DNA of 64,000 nucleotides from the NCBI RefSeq assembly GCF_030272615.1, contig NC_081408.1:335698793-335762792 (forward strand), written 5' to 3'. Below are positions 24,196 to 36,000 of the stretch, piece by piece. Positions within the stretch are counted from its first letter, which is position 1. Each line of letters opens with the position of its first letter. Below the pieces are notes generated by a model. The model was not told where the DNA came from and ran no database searches. It saw only the letters and a program-made list of their open reading frames with translations. The DNA is from Cryptomeria japonica. Taxonomy: Eukaryota; Streptophyta; Pinopsida; Cupressales; Cupressaceae. A program made the translations under genes and the position numbers.

Positions 24196-25855
24196 TGTTG
24201 AAAATAATGAACCACTAAGAGGGGGGTGAATTAGTGGTTCCTAAATTCTTTTCCTTCTTACAACAACCTTAGACTACTCGTTATCACCCTAAGCACTAAG
24301 CAATCAAACCAGTAAGACAAATATGGATATCAAAAAAGACAAAAACACCAATGCAACCCACAACACTAGATATATGAGGAAAAACCAATATGGGAAAAAC
24401 CTCGATGAGAAATACTGCTGGAGACTACTACTCCAATCCAACCTCACAAGTGAAACACTGAATTACAAAGATTTAGGGTACCAACCCCTATTGATTTAGG
24501 GAACCAACCCTAGGAGAACCAACCCTTTTACCAAGATCTAACTTTGTCATGTATGATGAAATAATAATTTTGATACAGTTATAGTGTCTAGTTGCAAATA
24601 AGTTCTGCAACACTTGACCAATAGATTTTGGCCTATTAACAACCTTCTCTTGTTTACTGGATCTCACATTGCTGGTTATCAGATTACTCTATCTGATTCT
24701 TGGCCTCTCTTCTTTCTCTCTCAACCTTACAACACAATATGTCACACTCAGATGCCTTCTTGATCAATCACACCTCACCGGTTAGCTTAACTGCTAGACT
24801 TGCAAAGGTTTACCGGTACTTTGTGTCTGCCGGTTAAAACCTCTCGCCGGTTCGCCTGTTAATACACTCTGCAACTTTTTTAGAAAAAAAATTCTAAGGA
24901 AGATTATCTTTCTCTTTTCTCAATCTCTCTTCTATCTCCTTCGTCATTTTCAAGCATCATTGATTTATGTCTCGAGCTCACATATTTATCATCTAAGGTT
25001 CCCACTAAAAACCACATTCAAACAATGTCATGTTAGGTTTTGCCTTCACCAACTCGATCCATATTCGATTTGGTTAGATCTTATTTTCCAGGGATATTAT
25101 CTTCATGACATATATCAACACCACCAATGCATCACATTCCAATGTGTGTTTTCTAAATCTGGAGGTCCCCACCATGCTTTTGTTCTTTTCTCTATTGTAC
25201 GCTATTAATGGCTTGACTGTTTCCTTAAGAAAATGGGTATGAAGATCAAATCTTCTTGTAGGTTAATTTCAATCACTTTCTAGCTTGTCTTCCTTGAGCC
25301 GCAATCCTTTGGCATCCTCTATGACTTGCGGGTTCTTCATAAAAGTTGACTTGCTTGATAACTTGTTACGCCGATGCACACTTCATCGACTTGTGCAATA
25401 TCACCACCTAACTTCCAGCTATCATGTTTGTCGACATCCACCTCTACTTGGTTTGTCATGTCGATTTGACATTCTTTGTTGACCAAGATTGACTACCAGT
25501 TCAATTCACCTTACCGGTATAACCAACAAACATCCTCTTTACCAACAACACATCCTCCTAACAATTCATCTTGCCTTTCGGTATGTCTTCATGCCATTCT
25601 TTTTGTTCTTCTCATCGGGTGTTTCTATGATTCAAATAACATTCCACCTCTTCATCAAAAACAAACAACCAACCTTCATACCTATTTATGCCTTAATGGT
25701 AAGCCAGCATTACTGATAGATAACATAATTCATGTGTACGGGTAACCTTTCTTCTGTTTGCTTACTTTTCTTATACTAGTCACCACTTCTTACTCACCGG
25801 TGACCTTTCCAACCCAGTTGACATCAATGAAAACTTAATGGCAATAATGCCAACA
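24196..25855 (-). repeat. 5' LTR of element C (1,660 bp)
   Basis: On the minus strand it starts TGTTGGCATTATTGCC and ends CATTATTTTCAACA. The TTTTCATTGATGTCAAC block lies about 25 bases inside the start and the CACCCCCCTCTTAGT block near the end, as in the other LTRs here. The outer end abuts gag codons of element F. Confidence 0.85.
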
Positions 25856-26136
25856 CTTGTAATTTCTCCCATTCTTCTTGTGCAATCTCCAATCCATGTA
25901 CATCAATCTATTCAAAATTAGACAAGGTACTTACAATTGCTTCTAATTCTTCGATGTTCTCTTGTTGCTCTTTACGCTGATAAGAAGTTAAAGGACTGGT
26001 AGGAGCCACATATTTTGTAGTCACATGTTTCCAATACTAAGATCCCATTCCTTTAAGATATATCTTCATCTGATCACTCCATATCTGATAGTTATCCTTA
26101 GTAAACTTGGGACCCTCCTTCATCATCTTTCTCCAT
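25856..26136 (-). pseudogene. Element F gag N-terminus (cut by element C)
   Basis: Minus-strand ATG at 26136 gives MEKMMKEGPKFTKDNYQIWS, then WKHVTTKYVAPTSP and a Q/E-rich stretch before the LTR of C cuts the frame at 25856. There are in-frame stops at two places. The 'F...NY..W...M..YL' pattern is the usual copia gag start. The rest of F should lie beyond the left edge of the window. Confidence 0.75.
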
Positions 26137-26181
26137 ATCTTTTCCTCAAGTAGTTAAGCTTCTCCACACATACAACCAAGA

Positions 26182-26193
26182 GCTCTGATACCA
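26182..26193 (-). other. Primer-binding site of element F
   Basis: Minus strand TGGTATCAGAGC, an exact initiator tRNA-Met complement, two bases after the LTR end. Confidence 0.88.
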
Positions 26194-26195
26194 AT

Positions 26196-27755
26196 TGTTA
26201 TTTAAAGGATCCAGTTAATATTGAGAGGAGGGGTGAATCAATATTAAGAAGAAACTGAAATCTTAAACCAAACTGATCAATATCTCATCAAAACAAATCA
26301 TAATCAGTACCGGTAGCTACCGAAATCAATATTCTAATCAGATTTATCAAACTACTCATTTAAGTGTTCATCAATATTCATGCAATAGAAAGATATCAAC
26401 TTCAACACATAAGAAATAAATCAACACATGAACACCAAAATTTTCACGTGGAAACCCTAATGGGAAAAATTACGGTGGGAATTGGTACCCACAAAAATTT
26501 TGCCCTCTTTTGGAATGTGCCCTATTTGGAGCCTAGCCTGGTTAAGAGCTTACAATTATGCCTGGTTGGGAGTAGACCCTATTATGAGTCCCTCGGATAA
26601 GGGATTTACCTCAGCCATGTTAGGAGTTTTTCCCTGTTAGGAGCAACCTTGTGAAAGGATTTAGAACCAAAGCTAAAGAGTCACCCAATGAATTTACACA
26701 ATCAGGCCTATTAGGGCCTACCCGGTTAAGGGATTTATAGTCTGATACAAGTGTTAGGGAACAACAGATGAATGATCTATAAATAGCTCTCTCTTCTTGC
26801 TTGTACAACTCCACTTTATCTCCAATCTGCTTGTCTTATGAAAACATACACATCGGTTTGGCCACACACTCTTCTTCTAATCACCGGCACAGTAAATCAT
26901 CATAGACTTAACCTAAAATAGACTTTACAACTTAGTTGGTTACAAAACCCTAACCTCATACTAAGATTTACATCATAGATCATTAGAGATCTCTACAAAC
27001 TATTACAGATCATCATATGGATCATTACAACAAATTACAAATCAATTACAGTTGTTGAATAATCATAAATCATCACCGCACTTTGATTTGATAAGAAATC
27101 AAGCCCTTGAAACATTATTCTATACTCTTCACTATTTCCCAAGATATTCCTTCTTTAATCACACCAAAACAACAATTTGAAACTTCATGCAGATCCATCC
27201 ATGTCTTCACCAACTTACAAACATAATGTTATACACTGTTGAACTCAAAATCATTACCGATTACCATATTTGAATACCGATTCTTAAACCCTACAAAAAA
27301 TACATCAGTCAATCACAAACATGGCTTCTGGTAACCAAAACATGATGCGGTTTTGGTCATAAGCTCATTACAATGTCACAAACACATATTCCAAACTGCA
27401 ACACCAAATTACTCATCAATCTCTAGAATCAATTACTTGAGCATAACACATTTTCTCTTTTACCAGTTAAAGTCCTATTTTCTAGGAAACTATCACATTC
27501 ATTCCATAGCTTACTGGTCAATCATAGCTGACTTAGATAACATGATAAAACATAGTAAAATAATGTAACCATAGCAGTAACCATAGTTTCCATCAATGAC
27601 AACACTTTCCATCAATGAAAACACAAACTGATCATCAAGTCATCAAACAACATCTCAACTATATCATCACCAACAGTGCTTATACTGGTTCATCAATATT
27701 ATCAACTATTATACAAATTTCCATTCACATTATTAGTTATGCCAATATTCCAACA
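26196..27755 (-). repeat. 5' LTR of element F (1,560 bp)
   Basis: It starts TGTTGGAATATTGGC and ends AAATAACA on the minus strand. It is the same LTR family as the solo LTR at 9959-11340. It contains a GTGGG/CCCAC stem with an 8-nt loop (26475-26492). Outside it, ACAAC (27756-27760) is the expected target-site copy; the partner is not in the window. Confidence 0.78.
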
Positions 27756-28813
27756 ACAACAACCCGAAAGGCTACAACCCTCAAGGAAGGTTCACTACCT
27801 TACAAAGAAGTTTCACTAACTTACAAAATGTTCGGACAAGAATCCAAACTCAAGTGAACTGAAAGAATAGTGTCTCCAAATACTTGATGATGGTTCTAAT
27901 TAAGCACATTTGTCTGCTCTGCATCACTCCAAAACTATACTTAATACACCATACCAAAATATTCATCCTTGTTTGCACATACATCACTCTCTGATAATGC
28001 AGAAACAACCTTTACACCTAAGATGTATGACAATATCACCTATTTATACAATTCATCAACCTTGACAACAAGGTCGGCTAAACCATCAAATCACAATTAC
28101 AAAATCACATCACATGATACAAAGATCAACCACCAGACCAATATAATGATATGCATGATATAACATGGACCTAATTCAAATGTCCAAATAAGAAACACCA
28201 TCGAAAACCATGCCAAGATCAACTACAACATGCTACACCACCAGGAAAACCACATAGCATGAACAATATCACCAGTTCAGCAAAATCACCAAGAACTCAC
28301 ACAATGATAAATGTGTATCATCATAATAAATAGGACACAATTAGGAAACACTAGCAAGCACATTGGAACCATTGGTAATAGCTGTACCAACACAACTTAT
28401 CAAATCTTCATCAATCAACATCTAAACCTCAAGAACACTCAAATAACAACAATTGTCATGAAGTAAGATAACTTGTGGAGCACCAAATCATGAACCATCT
28501 GAAATAAACATACACAATACTATCCCAAACAATCTCCCAAACACTTAGCTCAAAATTTGATCACACCAAAATATACCGAAGGAAATACTGAACTCTGCAA
28601 AGCACTAATCAGAAAAACAAACTGCAAACCAGATCATATGCCATGATCAATTAAGGATCCTGGATTGCCAAAACTAATACAAAAAAATATAATGATACTA
28701 GAAATACTCCATACACCAAACCAAAATCCCAATAAACCAGTCGGTAATCATCAGAGCAGGAATATGTTGACATTAATGACAATAACATATCCTAGCAGCA
28801 ACAATGTCCAACA
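27756..28813 (-). repeat. LTR fragment J, interrupted by element F
   Basis: The right end reads, on the minus strand, TGTTGGACATTGTTGCTGC, followed after about 20 bases by GTTATTGTCATTAATGTCAAC. This is the same start structure as the other LTRs. The rest is AT-rich and without codons. It ends where the LTR of F begins, so F probably inserted into it. No primer site or gag is visible. Identity rests on the terminus only. Confidence 0.5.
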
Positions 28814-29096
28814 TGCCTTAGCTTGCAATTCTGGAGTAGTGATCTCATTGGCCTATGGCCTAAATCTTTGTACACTTAATATATATATTGTTTGTTTGAT
28901 TCTAACTATGGTTTTTTCCACTTTGGGTTTTTTATGTTAACATCTTGGTTTTCTTATGTGCATGAATTTGCTCTTTTACTTATTCACTTCCATGTATATG
29001 TGATGAATGATGTTGTGAAGAATTATGGGATAAATGGTTTAATTTTTCAGGTATATTGATTCGATCCCCCCTCTCAGCATCTAGTAGTGTTCAACA
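28814..29096 (+). repeat. 3' part of the 5' LTR of element H
   Basis: On the plus strand the segment ends ATCCCCCCTCTCAGCATC...TTCAACA, the LTR-end block of this window, and is followed two bases later by a primer-binding site. The left part of the LTR is missing because fragment J interrupts it at 28814. Confidence 0.7.
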
Positions 29097-29098
29097 AT

Positions 29099-29110
29099 TG
29101 GAATCAGAGC
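29099..29110 (+). other. Primer-binding site of element H
   Basis: TGGAATCAGAGC, one mismatch to the initiator tRNA-Met complement, directly after the LTR end at 29096. Confidence 0.8.
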
Positions 29111-29131
29111 AAGGTACTGAAGAGATAGTTT

Positions 29132-30268
29132 TGTTGGCAAGAGACACTATTCTAGTGAATACTGATGCATGGAAGATACTTAGGGGTTGTCATTAATGGT
29201 AATTCAATTCAGATATCACGTTCGATGTACATATATTTTGTTTATCAGAAGTCATATTGTTCATAGGAATAAGTTTGGAAGGTGGAACTCAGTAACTAGT
29301 AGAGAATGAGATCATTGTGCACCTCTTGATATTGGTGTTGTAATTTGGGTTGCAGTTATTAAGGAAGATGATATGAGGTAGCTTATTTCATGATCCTAGT
29401 ATTCCATGTTGATTCATGAGTAATTTTAGATGTTCGGTATCCAGTAATTTAGTTAGAGCATAGCTATTTTGGTGTGACATGTGTTGCGGATTTGTTGGCT
29501 TGATTTCTATGATCAATATTGTGTTAGAGGTCATTAAGTTGACTTATGCTAAGATTATTATCTTTATGTTTTGGTTCACATTCGGATTTGTGGATGGATT
29601 GAGATGACTTGGTGATACACGTTTCATGTTGCATGTTATGTGGTTTTTGGAAGCTGACTTAGTAAATAATTCTTTTCATTGGTGAGGATATATAAGATCA
29701 ATATGGATGATAATTTTTATGAATGTTATAAGAAAGGAAAGGATGTGTTAGTGAATTTGTAAGGTTGGTGAATGTAATTGGAGATTTTGGTGCTCTGGTG
29801 TGTGATAAAGTAGAAAAACAAAGAAGAATAACAAATCGGTTGTAGAAGATAATGAGTCTAACTCAAACTCAATTTTGGCATGGTTAGATGCTATACTTCA
29901 GTTCATTCATTATTGTAATCAATTGTAATAGCCTGTAAGGCAGTGAGCCTTCCTCTAGGTTGTATCCCTTTTGTAATTGAGCAGTGATCTGTAGGTAGTG
30001 ACCCTTAATGCAAGTGCATTCCCCTTATGTAGTATTGTCATACTTATGGCCATAGTATAATAATATTGTGGGTTCAAATCCCACCGTGTTTTTTCCCTTT
30101 CTGGGTTTCCATGTAAAAATATTGGTGTTATGGTTGTGTGGTTAATTGCTTTAAGTTTTTGGATTTCAATTTTTGTCTTATGGATCTGGTGGTTTAAGGA
30201 TCAGTTCAATAAGTTTACAAATTGTAAAACATTGATTCACCCCCTCTCAGTGTTCATTGATTCCAACA
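29132..30268 (+). repeat. 5' LTR of element G (1,137 bp)
   Basis: It starts TGTTGGCAAGAG and ends TTCCAACA. It contains a stem-loop at 30068-30084 (GTGGG-TTCAAAT-CCCAC) followed by a T-rich stretch, and the CACCCCCTCTCAGTG block near the end. Confidence 0.9.
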
Positions 30269-30270
30269 AT

Positions 30271-30282
30271 TGGTATTGATCC
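30271..30282 (+). other. Damaged primer-binding site of element G
   Basis: TGGTATTGATCC keeps the first six bases of the initiator tRNA-Met complement and then diverges. The divergence point may be the breakpoint of a deletion that removed gag, because homology to the tail of element I's ORF2 begins right after it. Confidence 0.6.
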
Positions 30283-30283
30283 C

Positions 30284-31690
30284 CAAAATATTGTATGATA
30301 TTTTGGATGCAAGGAGGCATACAACTAGTCTAGAGGATGAGAGAATAAAGGAGTATGTGCTAGTAAACTTATCCTCTGTCATCTCTAAAGATGAATTTAT
30401 TAGATTATTATATCTTGCAAAGGAAATATTCTGAAGTAAAAAGAGGATAAATAAACTCATTCTTGGCAAAATTGATGAGGTGACTAAAGGGATATAGACA
30501 ATTTTAAAACATTTTTTGATAGATCACAAAACTGATGTGAATCCGAAAGATCCATCTCGGGATAGATCTATTTTGAAAGTACATGCAGCTATTCCTAACA
30601 TGAAGAAAAACCAAACATCTATGAAAGCTACTTTAGAAGAGAATCCTAAGGTGCATACCACAGTTGATGATGATAATACAATTGTTGATATCTCCGATGA
30701 AGTTGTATAGGACCCTCCAGTGATTGAAATTGTCTCAGAAAAGATAGTTGATGAGAAGGTTGATGAAGAAAGGGTAAAGATGGTGATAAAGATGAGAGTG
30801 TAGAGGAAGGATCAAAGGAGAAAGGAGAGAAGAAGGAAGATTGGGCTCTGGTGGTAGTGGTTAGAGACAATGTTGTTGATCAAGGGAAACAAGTTGCTAC
30901 TAATTCTGATGACTTTGGTCAAGGGTCTACTGATCTGAGCTCTTTATCTTTGATTCAAGCACTGAAGTTGGTAGCTCTCACTCAGTCCAAAGCTAGTGAG
31001 GACTTACTTAAGTCCCATTCTATTGATAAAGAGTTGATATCATTAGCAGGAGACATGTTGGAGAAAATTATGCCATATTTCCAACCAGACACATCTAATC
31101 CCTCTAGTAAGATTAAAGATTTGTTGAATGTTGTAGGTTCTCATTTTGAGTCTTTGGAGAAGGTAGTAGATATTAAGGCTTTGAATCAATTCAATGCTAT
31201 GAGATTAAAATAATTTTTGAAAATGATTGAGGATGATAGAGTTAGTTTAGTTACTACACTAAAGGGTATTCAAGATGCTCTTGATTAAGGTGGTAACATA
31301 TACAACTCATGCCTAATTTTGCCAAAGTTTACTATAGACATTGAAAAGAAAATAAGAGAATGTGAAGGCCAACTAGCTAACATATCTCAATCATATGCAC
31401 CCCAATTAGTCCCGGCTAGTAGTTTTGAACCACAAATTTTGAGTATATTAGATAAGATTAAGAATTTAAACTAGGAGAAGGACAAAATTTTGAGTAGAGT
31501 AGCAGAAGTGAGGAGTCTAATCACTCCACGGATAGATTATTTCATGAGTAGCATGCAAGATTCTAAGGATGCACTGAATAAGTTTGTTTTGGCAGACAAA
31601 AGAGGAACAAAAATGCATTCTTACCTTTTCAATGAAATGATCAATATTTTGGAGAGTTTGAACACTAATACATTTGACCTAAAATTCTGA
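30284..31690 (+). pseudogene. Element G: tail of the non-pol reading frame (homologue of element I ORF2)
   Basis: The plus-strand frames give DARRHTTSLEDERIKEYVLV, then a lysine/glutamate/aspartate-rich middle (to about 30840). After that come SLSLIQALKLVALTQSKASE and SKIKDLLNVVGSHFESLEKV (30851-31213), and RVAEVRSLITPRIDYFMSSM (31490-31690). These correspond in order to DAKRISIMELDKKIKIKKLL, the acidic linker and ARELKHKLGPKLDNLISLRK of element I (61852-63733). Stops and shifts are frequent. There is no gag, protease, integrase or reverse transcriptase in G. Function unknown; the C-terminal half is probably coiled coil. Confidence 0.6.
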
Positions 31691-31743
31691 TGAATGTTTC
31701 CAATGGAGAAGGTATATTGTGACCAAATTTGATTTTTTTAAAA

Positions 31744-31857
31744 ATGCCCACATTTGTCAAAATTTTGACGATAATTCAACATTTGGTTTCAACAAAGGAG
31801 TTGGCAATGAAATTTGTGTTTTTTAGAAAAATGCCTGTGTTTGTCAAAATTTCGATG
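31744..31857. repeat. Left subterminal repeat pair (period 87 bp)
   Basis: ATGCCCACATTTGTCAAAATTTTGACG at 31744 recurs as ATGCCTGTGTTTGTCAAAATTTCGATG at 31831. The core GTCAAAATTT-GA recurs inverted near 45413. Such subterminal repeats are the binding sites of CACTA transposition proteins in known elements. Confidence 0.5.
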
Positions 31858-31959
31858 ACTACAAGCATTACTTTAAAAAAAAAAAGACCAAGTCATTTAA
31901 TAAACATTAATCCTACCTCTTAGTCTCGTTGACCTCTACCATTACAAAAAAATTGGGCA

Positions 31960-32639
31960 TTATAAGGAGAGAAACAGTTCTGGATTGGGGTGCCACCAAG
32001 ATCTAGTTGAAGAAAAAAGGTAGGGTATAATCAACCAATTCATTATTATACATATTCAAATATTTAGATTCAAAGTTTATTATAGATTTATCAGATTAAT
32101 TACCAATAGTAGAGATGGTGAGAGTTTTTTGCAATATGATATGATTGATTTAAAAGAATAATTTCTTACAAGACCTAAATCCTAAAATCATGTATTAATT
32201 AAACACTGCATTTTAAATAACGAACAATTTGATAATAGTTGTTACGAAGATTGACTTTTTTTTTTATTTCAAAAGTTACATAGACCTAAAATAGCTTTTG
32301 TAGCCTCCAATATCTTCAATAACAAAGATGTATAAAATAAAGTTTGGATACATTTTTTATGAGAATTGTAAGCCTGAAACATATTAACACTACTTTCCAT
32401 ATTTGAAATATATCATAATTAAGGAGTGGGATGACCTAAACCTATGTGATAAAATAGGGAAGAACCACAAATTGTGCCACTCTTGTATCCGACATCCACT
32501 AGAAGTGGTCTGAATGTAAGCTCTAGCTAAGGATCTTACCTTGGGTATGGATTCTAGTATATATGGCTATGACAGAAACTCCCTACTACAAGACCATGAG
32601 ACTGATGTGTAGTGATCGAGTGCTATTTTTTATCAGTGT
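31960..32639. other. No gene seen
   Basis: AT-rich sequence without coding potential or a recognisable repeat. A run of nine T lies near 32259. Confidence 0.5.
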
Positions 32640-33030
32640 TTTGGAAGGGAGCATAAGTGTACCATGATAGGAAGGTGGTATAAAATGGAAGCTAAGAGGT
32701 ATAAGGTTATGAGATGTGGGTTAGGATAAGATAGGGAGGTAAGTGATGAAGGATATAATGGTAAAAGAGTAAGTTAGGACATGTTAGGTGTTTGGAAGGT
32801 AGGAAAGTGAATGGGGGGAGATAAAAGGATGTGAAGGATGGAATGGGGTTAGGTAGGTGAAGTAAAAGTAAATGTGTAGAAGGTTAAAGTTTAGGATAGG
32901 ATGTAGGAAAGTGAAGGAGGTTAAGATAGGGGATATGAAAGGTAGATGGAAGGTAATAATGATAGGAAGTGAGGTAAAGGTTATGAGGTGTGGGATAGAA
33001 AATAGGGTTTAGGAAATGGAAGGAAGGGTC
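32640..33030 (+). repeat. Cytosine-poor purine-rich tract 1
   Basis: About 390 bases of the plus strand consist almost only of A, G and T, in degenerate repeats such as GGTTAGGATAG, GGAAGGTAG and GGTTATGAGGTGTGGG. No fixed period is visible. It resembles the tract at 37020-37620. It is not coding. Confidence 0.75.
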
Positions 33031-36000
33031 ATCCATGCCGTAGTGCTTCAAGAGGAGCACATTCACATGAGGGACAAGAAGAGTCATATCACTTTGAGAG
33101 TTTTCACCAAGATGAGTAGCCCAAGTATGGACCTCAAATCTTACAAGCCTTATAGAAGTTGATAGGTGTGATATAGGATAGGTTTTTATCCACAACAGAG
33201 ACAACTCATGAGGATCCACTTGTAGTAGAGGAGCATATACTTGCATCTTGGGAGCTTATTAGGAGTTTGCCTTGAATTTGCAAAATACACATAGAGGAGA
33301 TAGAAGATTGATCAATACACATTACCTAGCCTCATCATGCACAAATACAAGAGGTATAGACTATAGCAAGCACATATCATGAGCCAAAGGATCATATTTG
33401 ATAGTTGCTTCATCTCCACTCTACCATTTTAAGATCCAAAAATGGGGTTGTGGCAAAGTATTGGTTACTTTTCTTGGACTTATGCTTTGGGTTGCATCTA
33501 TATGTGACCAACCTAAAGGCATAATTTGGAATGCAATTTTTGAGAGGACTTGTTTCCACTTTGTGGTACTGGGAGGATAAAATGCACCTACTCACATTGG
33601 AAACCCTCTCATGGGGTACCATTTTGGAGTGCTTCAAGTGTGTTGCATTTCAAAATATTTTTGATAGAGATGCATAGATGAGTTTCACAATTTACATAAT
33701 GAGGTTTCATAGTGGCTCAACATGAGAGTTAGTTTTTGGAGTTCTTATAGTTTGTAGATTACATTCAAGACAAGTTACTTATCAATTATTTCATTAGGGG
33801 TGGAAAGCCCAAAATTTCAGTTTTCCTACACATGGCCAATCCAAATGACTTTAGGGTTTCTATGGAAAAGTCTCTTATGGAAGAGGAGATACATGAGAGG
33901 ACACAAGAGGCATGAGAGAAGTTTGGAACCTTGATCAAGGGACTAAAGTGTCCATAGGCCTCCCCATCCTTCAAAGGAGAATTTAGACTTACTATAGGAT
34001 TTAAAAGAAAAGCCCAATAGTATCAATACTAGGGACAAATGTCTAAAGCATAGTAGGGGCCATAGGGTAGTCACATGTGACCATCATAGACACAAGGATA
34101 TTTTAGGTATGAGAGACTATAGGGCTATCAAGCTAGGCCTTCTATGACTCAACAACATTTTAGGGGAGAATCTAGTTTTTTAGTAGTTAGGATCTTCTAG
34201 TTATGGTGGGGCCTAGCCAAAATAGGGTTATATGAGAGGCACATGTTATGTATATGTTAGTATCAAATAGAGAGTGCCCACAAGGTTTTAGAGTAGGTGG
34301 ACACCATCCTAGGATGTCAAAGTGGATAGTTGATATGTGGGTCTTTAACCTCTCAACCACTCAACATATACGACCATGGGTCTTTACCCTCCCAAACACT
34401 TAAAGGTCAAAAGAAGATTCACTACTGCAACACTCACTTTTTGTGACAATCTCAAGCACTTAGTACAGTCACTCCTTTCATGGCCATTATTCTTCACACA
34501 ACACTCTGTAACATTAATTATGATGATAGTGTACCTCCTTAAACCTTCCACCAACACCAAACTCAATAACAAACTCTTTCCCAATCTCGCTAATGGACTA
34601 ACTCAACTCAATGTAAAATTGTGATAGTCAATGCAAGGTTTAGGATAGTAGTTACGATCTTCTAATTATGGTGGGGCCTAGCCAACATAGGGTTATATGA
34701 GACAGGTAAGTTCAACAATGATGTGTATTAGATTGTCATCAAAGTTTCCTATTAGTGTTACTTTGTATCAGCATTAACCACTTATTGTCATTTCATTATA
34801 ATCAGTTTGTTATTCCTTATAAGAATTTGCAGTATTACCATAATTTGCATAACCTAAATCTGATTGTACTATGTATTCTTGAAATTATGTGCAAATATAT
34901 AGATTTATATGTTATGGCTAGCAGTAACATTATGTTATTTTAATATTGTTTGAATAAATAGATAAAATTTACCCTCTTAACTTAATATGATATTAATTGT
35001 CATTGACTTGATTAAGAACATCTTAATTTATATTCAATGATGCACAAATCTGAATTTAAATATGTATATCATACTGGCTGATATATACTCTAATGCTAAC
35101 TCAGGAAATTCATGCTTATACATAGCTGACACTGAACTTACCCCTGTCTTTATCCCTATTGGCAGACTATCATTATTCATCTTGTATGCTCTCTAAACCT
35201 AGGCATTAAGGCTGTCCTATGCATTATCACATGATTATTTTTTCTTGTTCTTAGGGTTGCTTATTGCTCTAAACATGATTAGGATTTTTCACTATGTTGA
35301 CTACCACCTTTAATGGACTTCCATCAAGAAGCCTTATTACTATTGCCCTCTTCGATTGTCACAAGATGACTAAATTTTTTTCATAGGTGACTAGATCTAT
35401 TCATGTGACTTCTCTTCATAATATTGGTAATTGTCATACTTTGATCATAAGGATACCACCTTACCTCTTTATGTCTTGACATGATTCTTTGTTCACGTAG
35501 TTATATTTTTGTTATAAAACCTTGTTTCCTCATACCGTTTGGATGAAAACAAAAATCTACAAGTTCCAATGCCTTTGTCCTTGAACTGTCTTGGACTACA
35601 TAACTACCAACTTGGCATTATTCCCATATGCTTGTAGTGAATTTCTTTGTTATCCTTGGACATACTTGCTATGATTTGTATTATTGATCTTTTTTTTTCA
35701 TTTATATTAAACTTCTTTTGATTGGCTCCACTTTCTCCTAAATCTCAACTGTCACCCTTTGATAATTTCTTTGCCAAAAAGAGATCTCAAAATCTACCAT
35801 TGGACTGTCTTTTGATGTTGTGACTACTATGAGATTCATGCTTATATTCTTGTGTTCCTAAGAATATCATATTCTCCATTATTGGTTCTTTATACAAACC
35901 TATATATTTTATCATTGGCAATGGTTTGCATGAATTCATAGGAGTTCAAGGCCAAGAACAAATCTCTACTCCTTGGTGTTAATGAAATCCTTCTAAGCAT

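Larger units (their letters stand above)
7318..25855 (-). mobile_element. Element C: Ty1/copia retrotransposon with three nested insertions
   Basis: With the insertions removed (9959-11340, 11931-19874, 21481-23744), one continuous minus-strand copia element appears: LTR 24196-25855, primer-binding site, gag with a zinc-knuckle array, protease, integrase, reverse transcriptase and RNase H ending at 7318. Gag or pol codons resume on the other side of each insertion. The 3' LTR is not in the window because B (with A inside it) is inserted at the end of pol. The LTR start abuts gag of element F, so C is itself an insertion in F. Confidence 0.88.

Noticed and set aside
30068-30084. tRNA gene suggested by the T-arm-like hairpin
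   Set aside because: No acceptor stem, D-arm or A box could be placed upstream.
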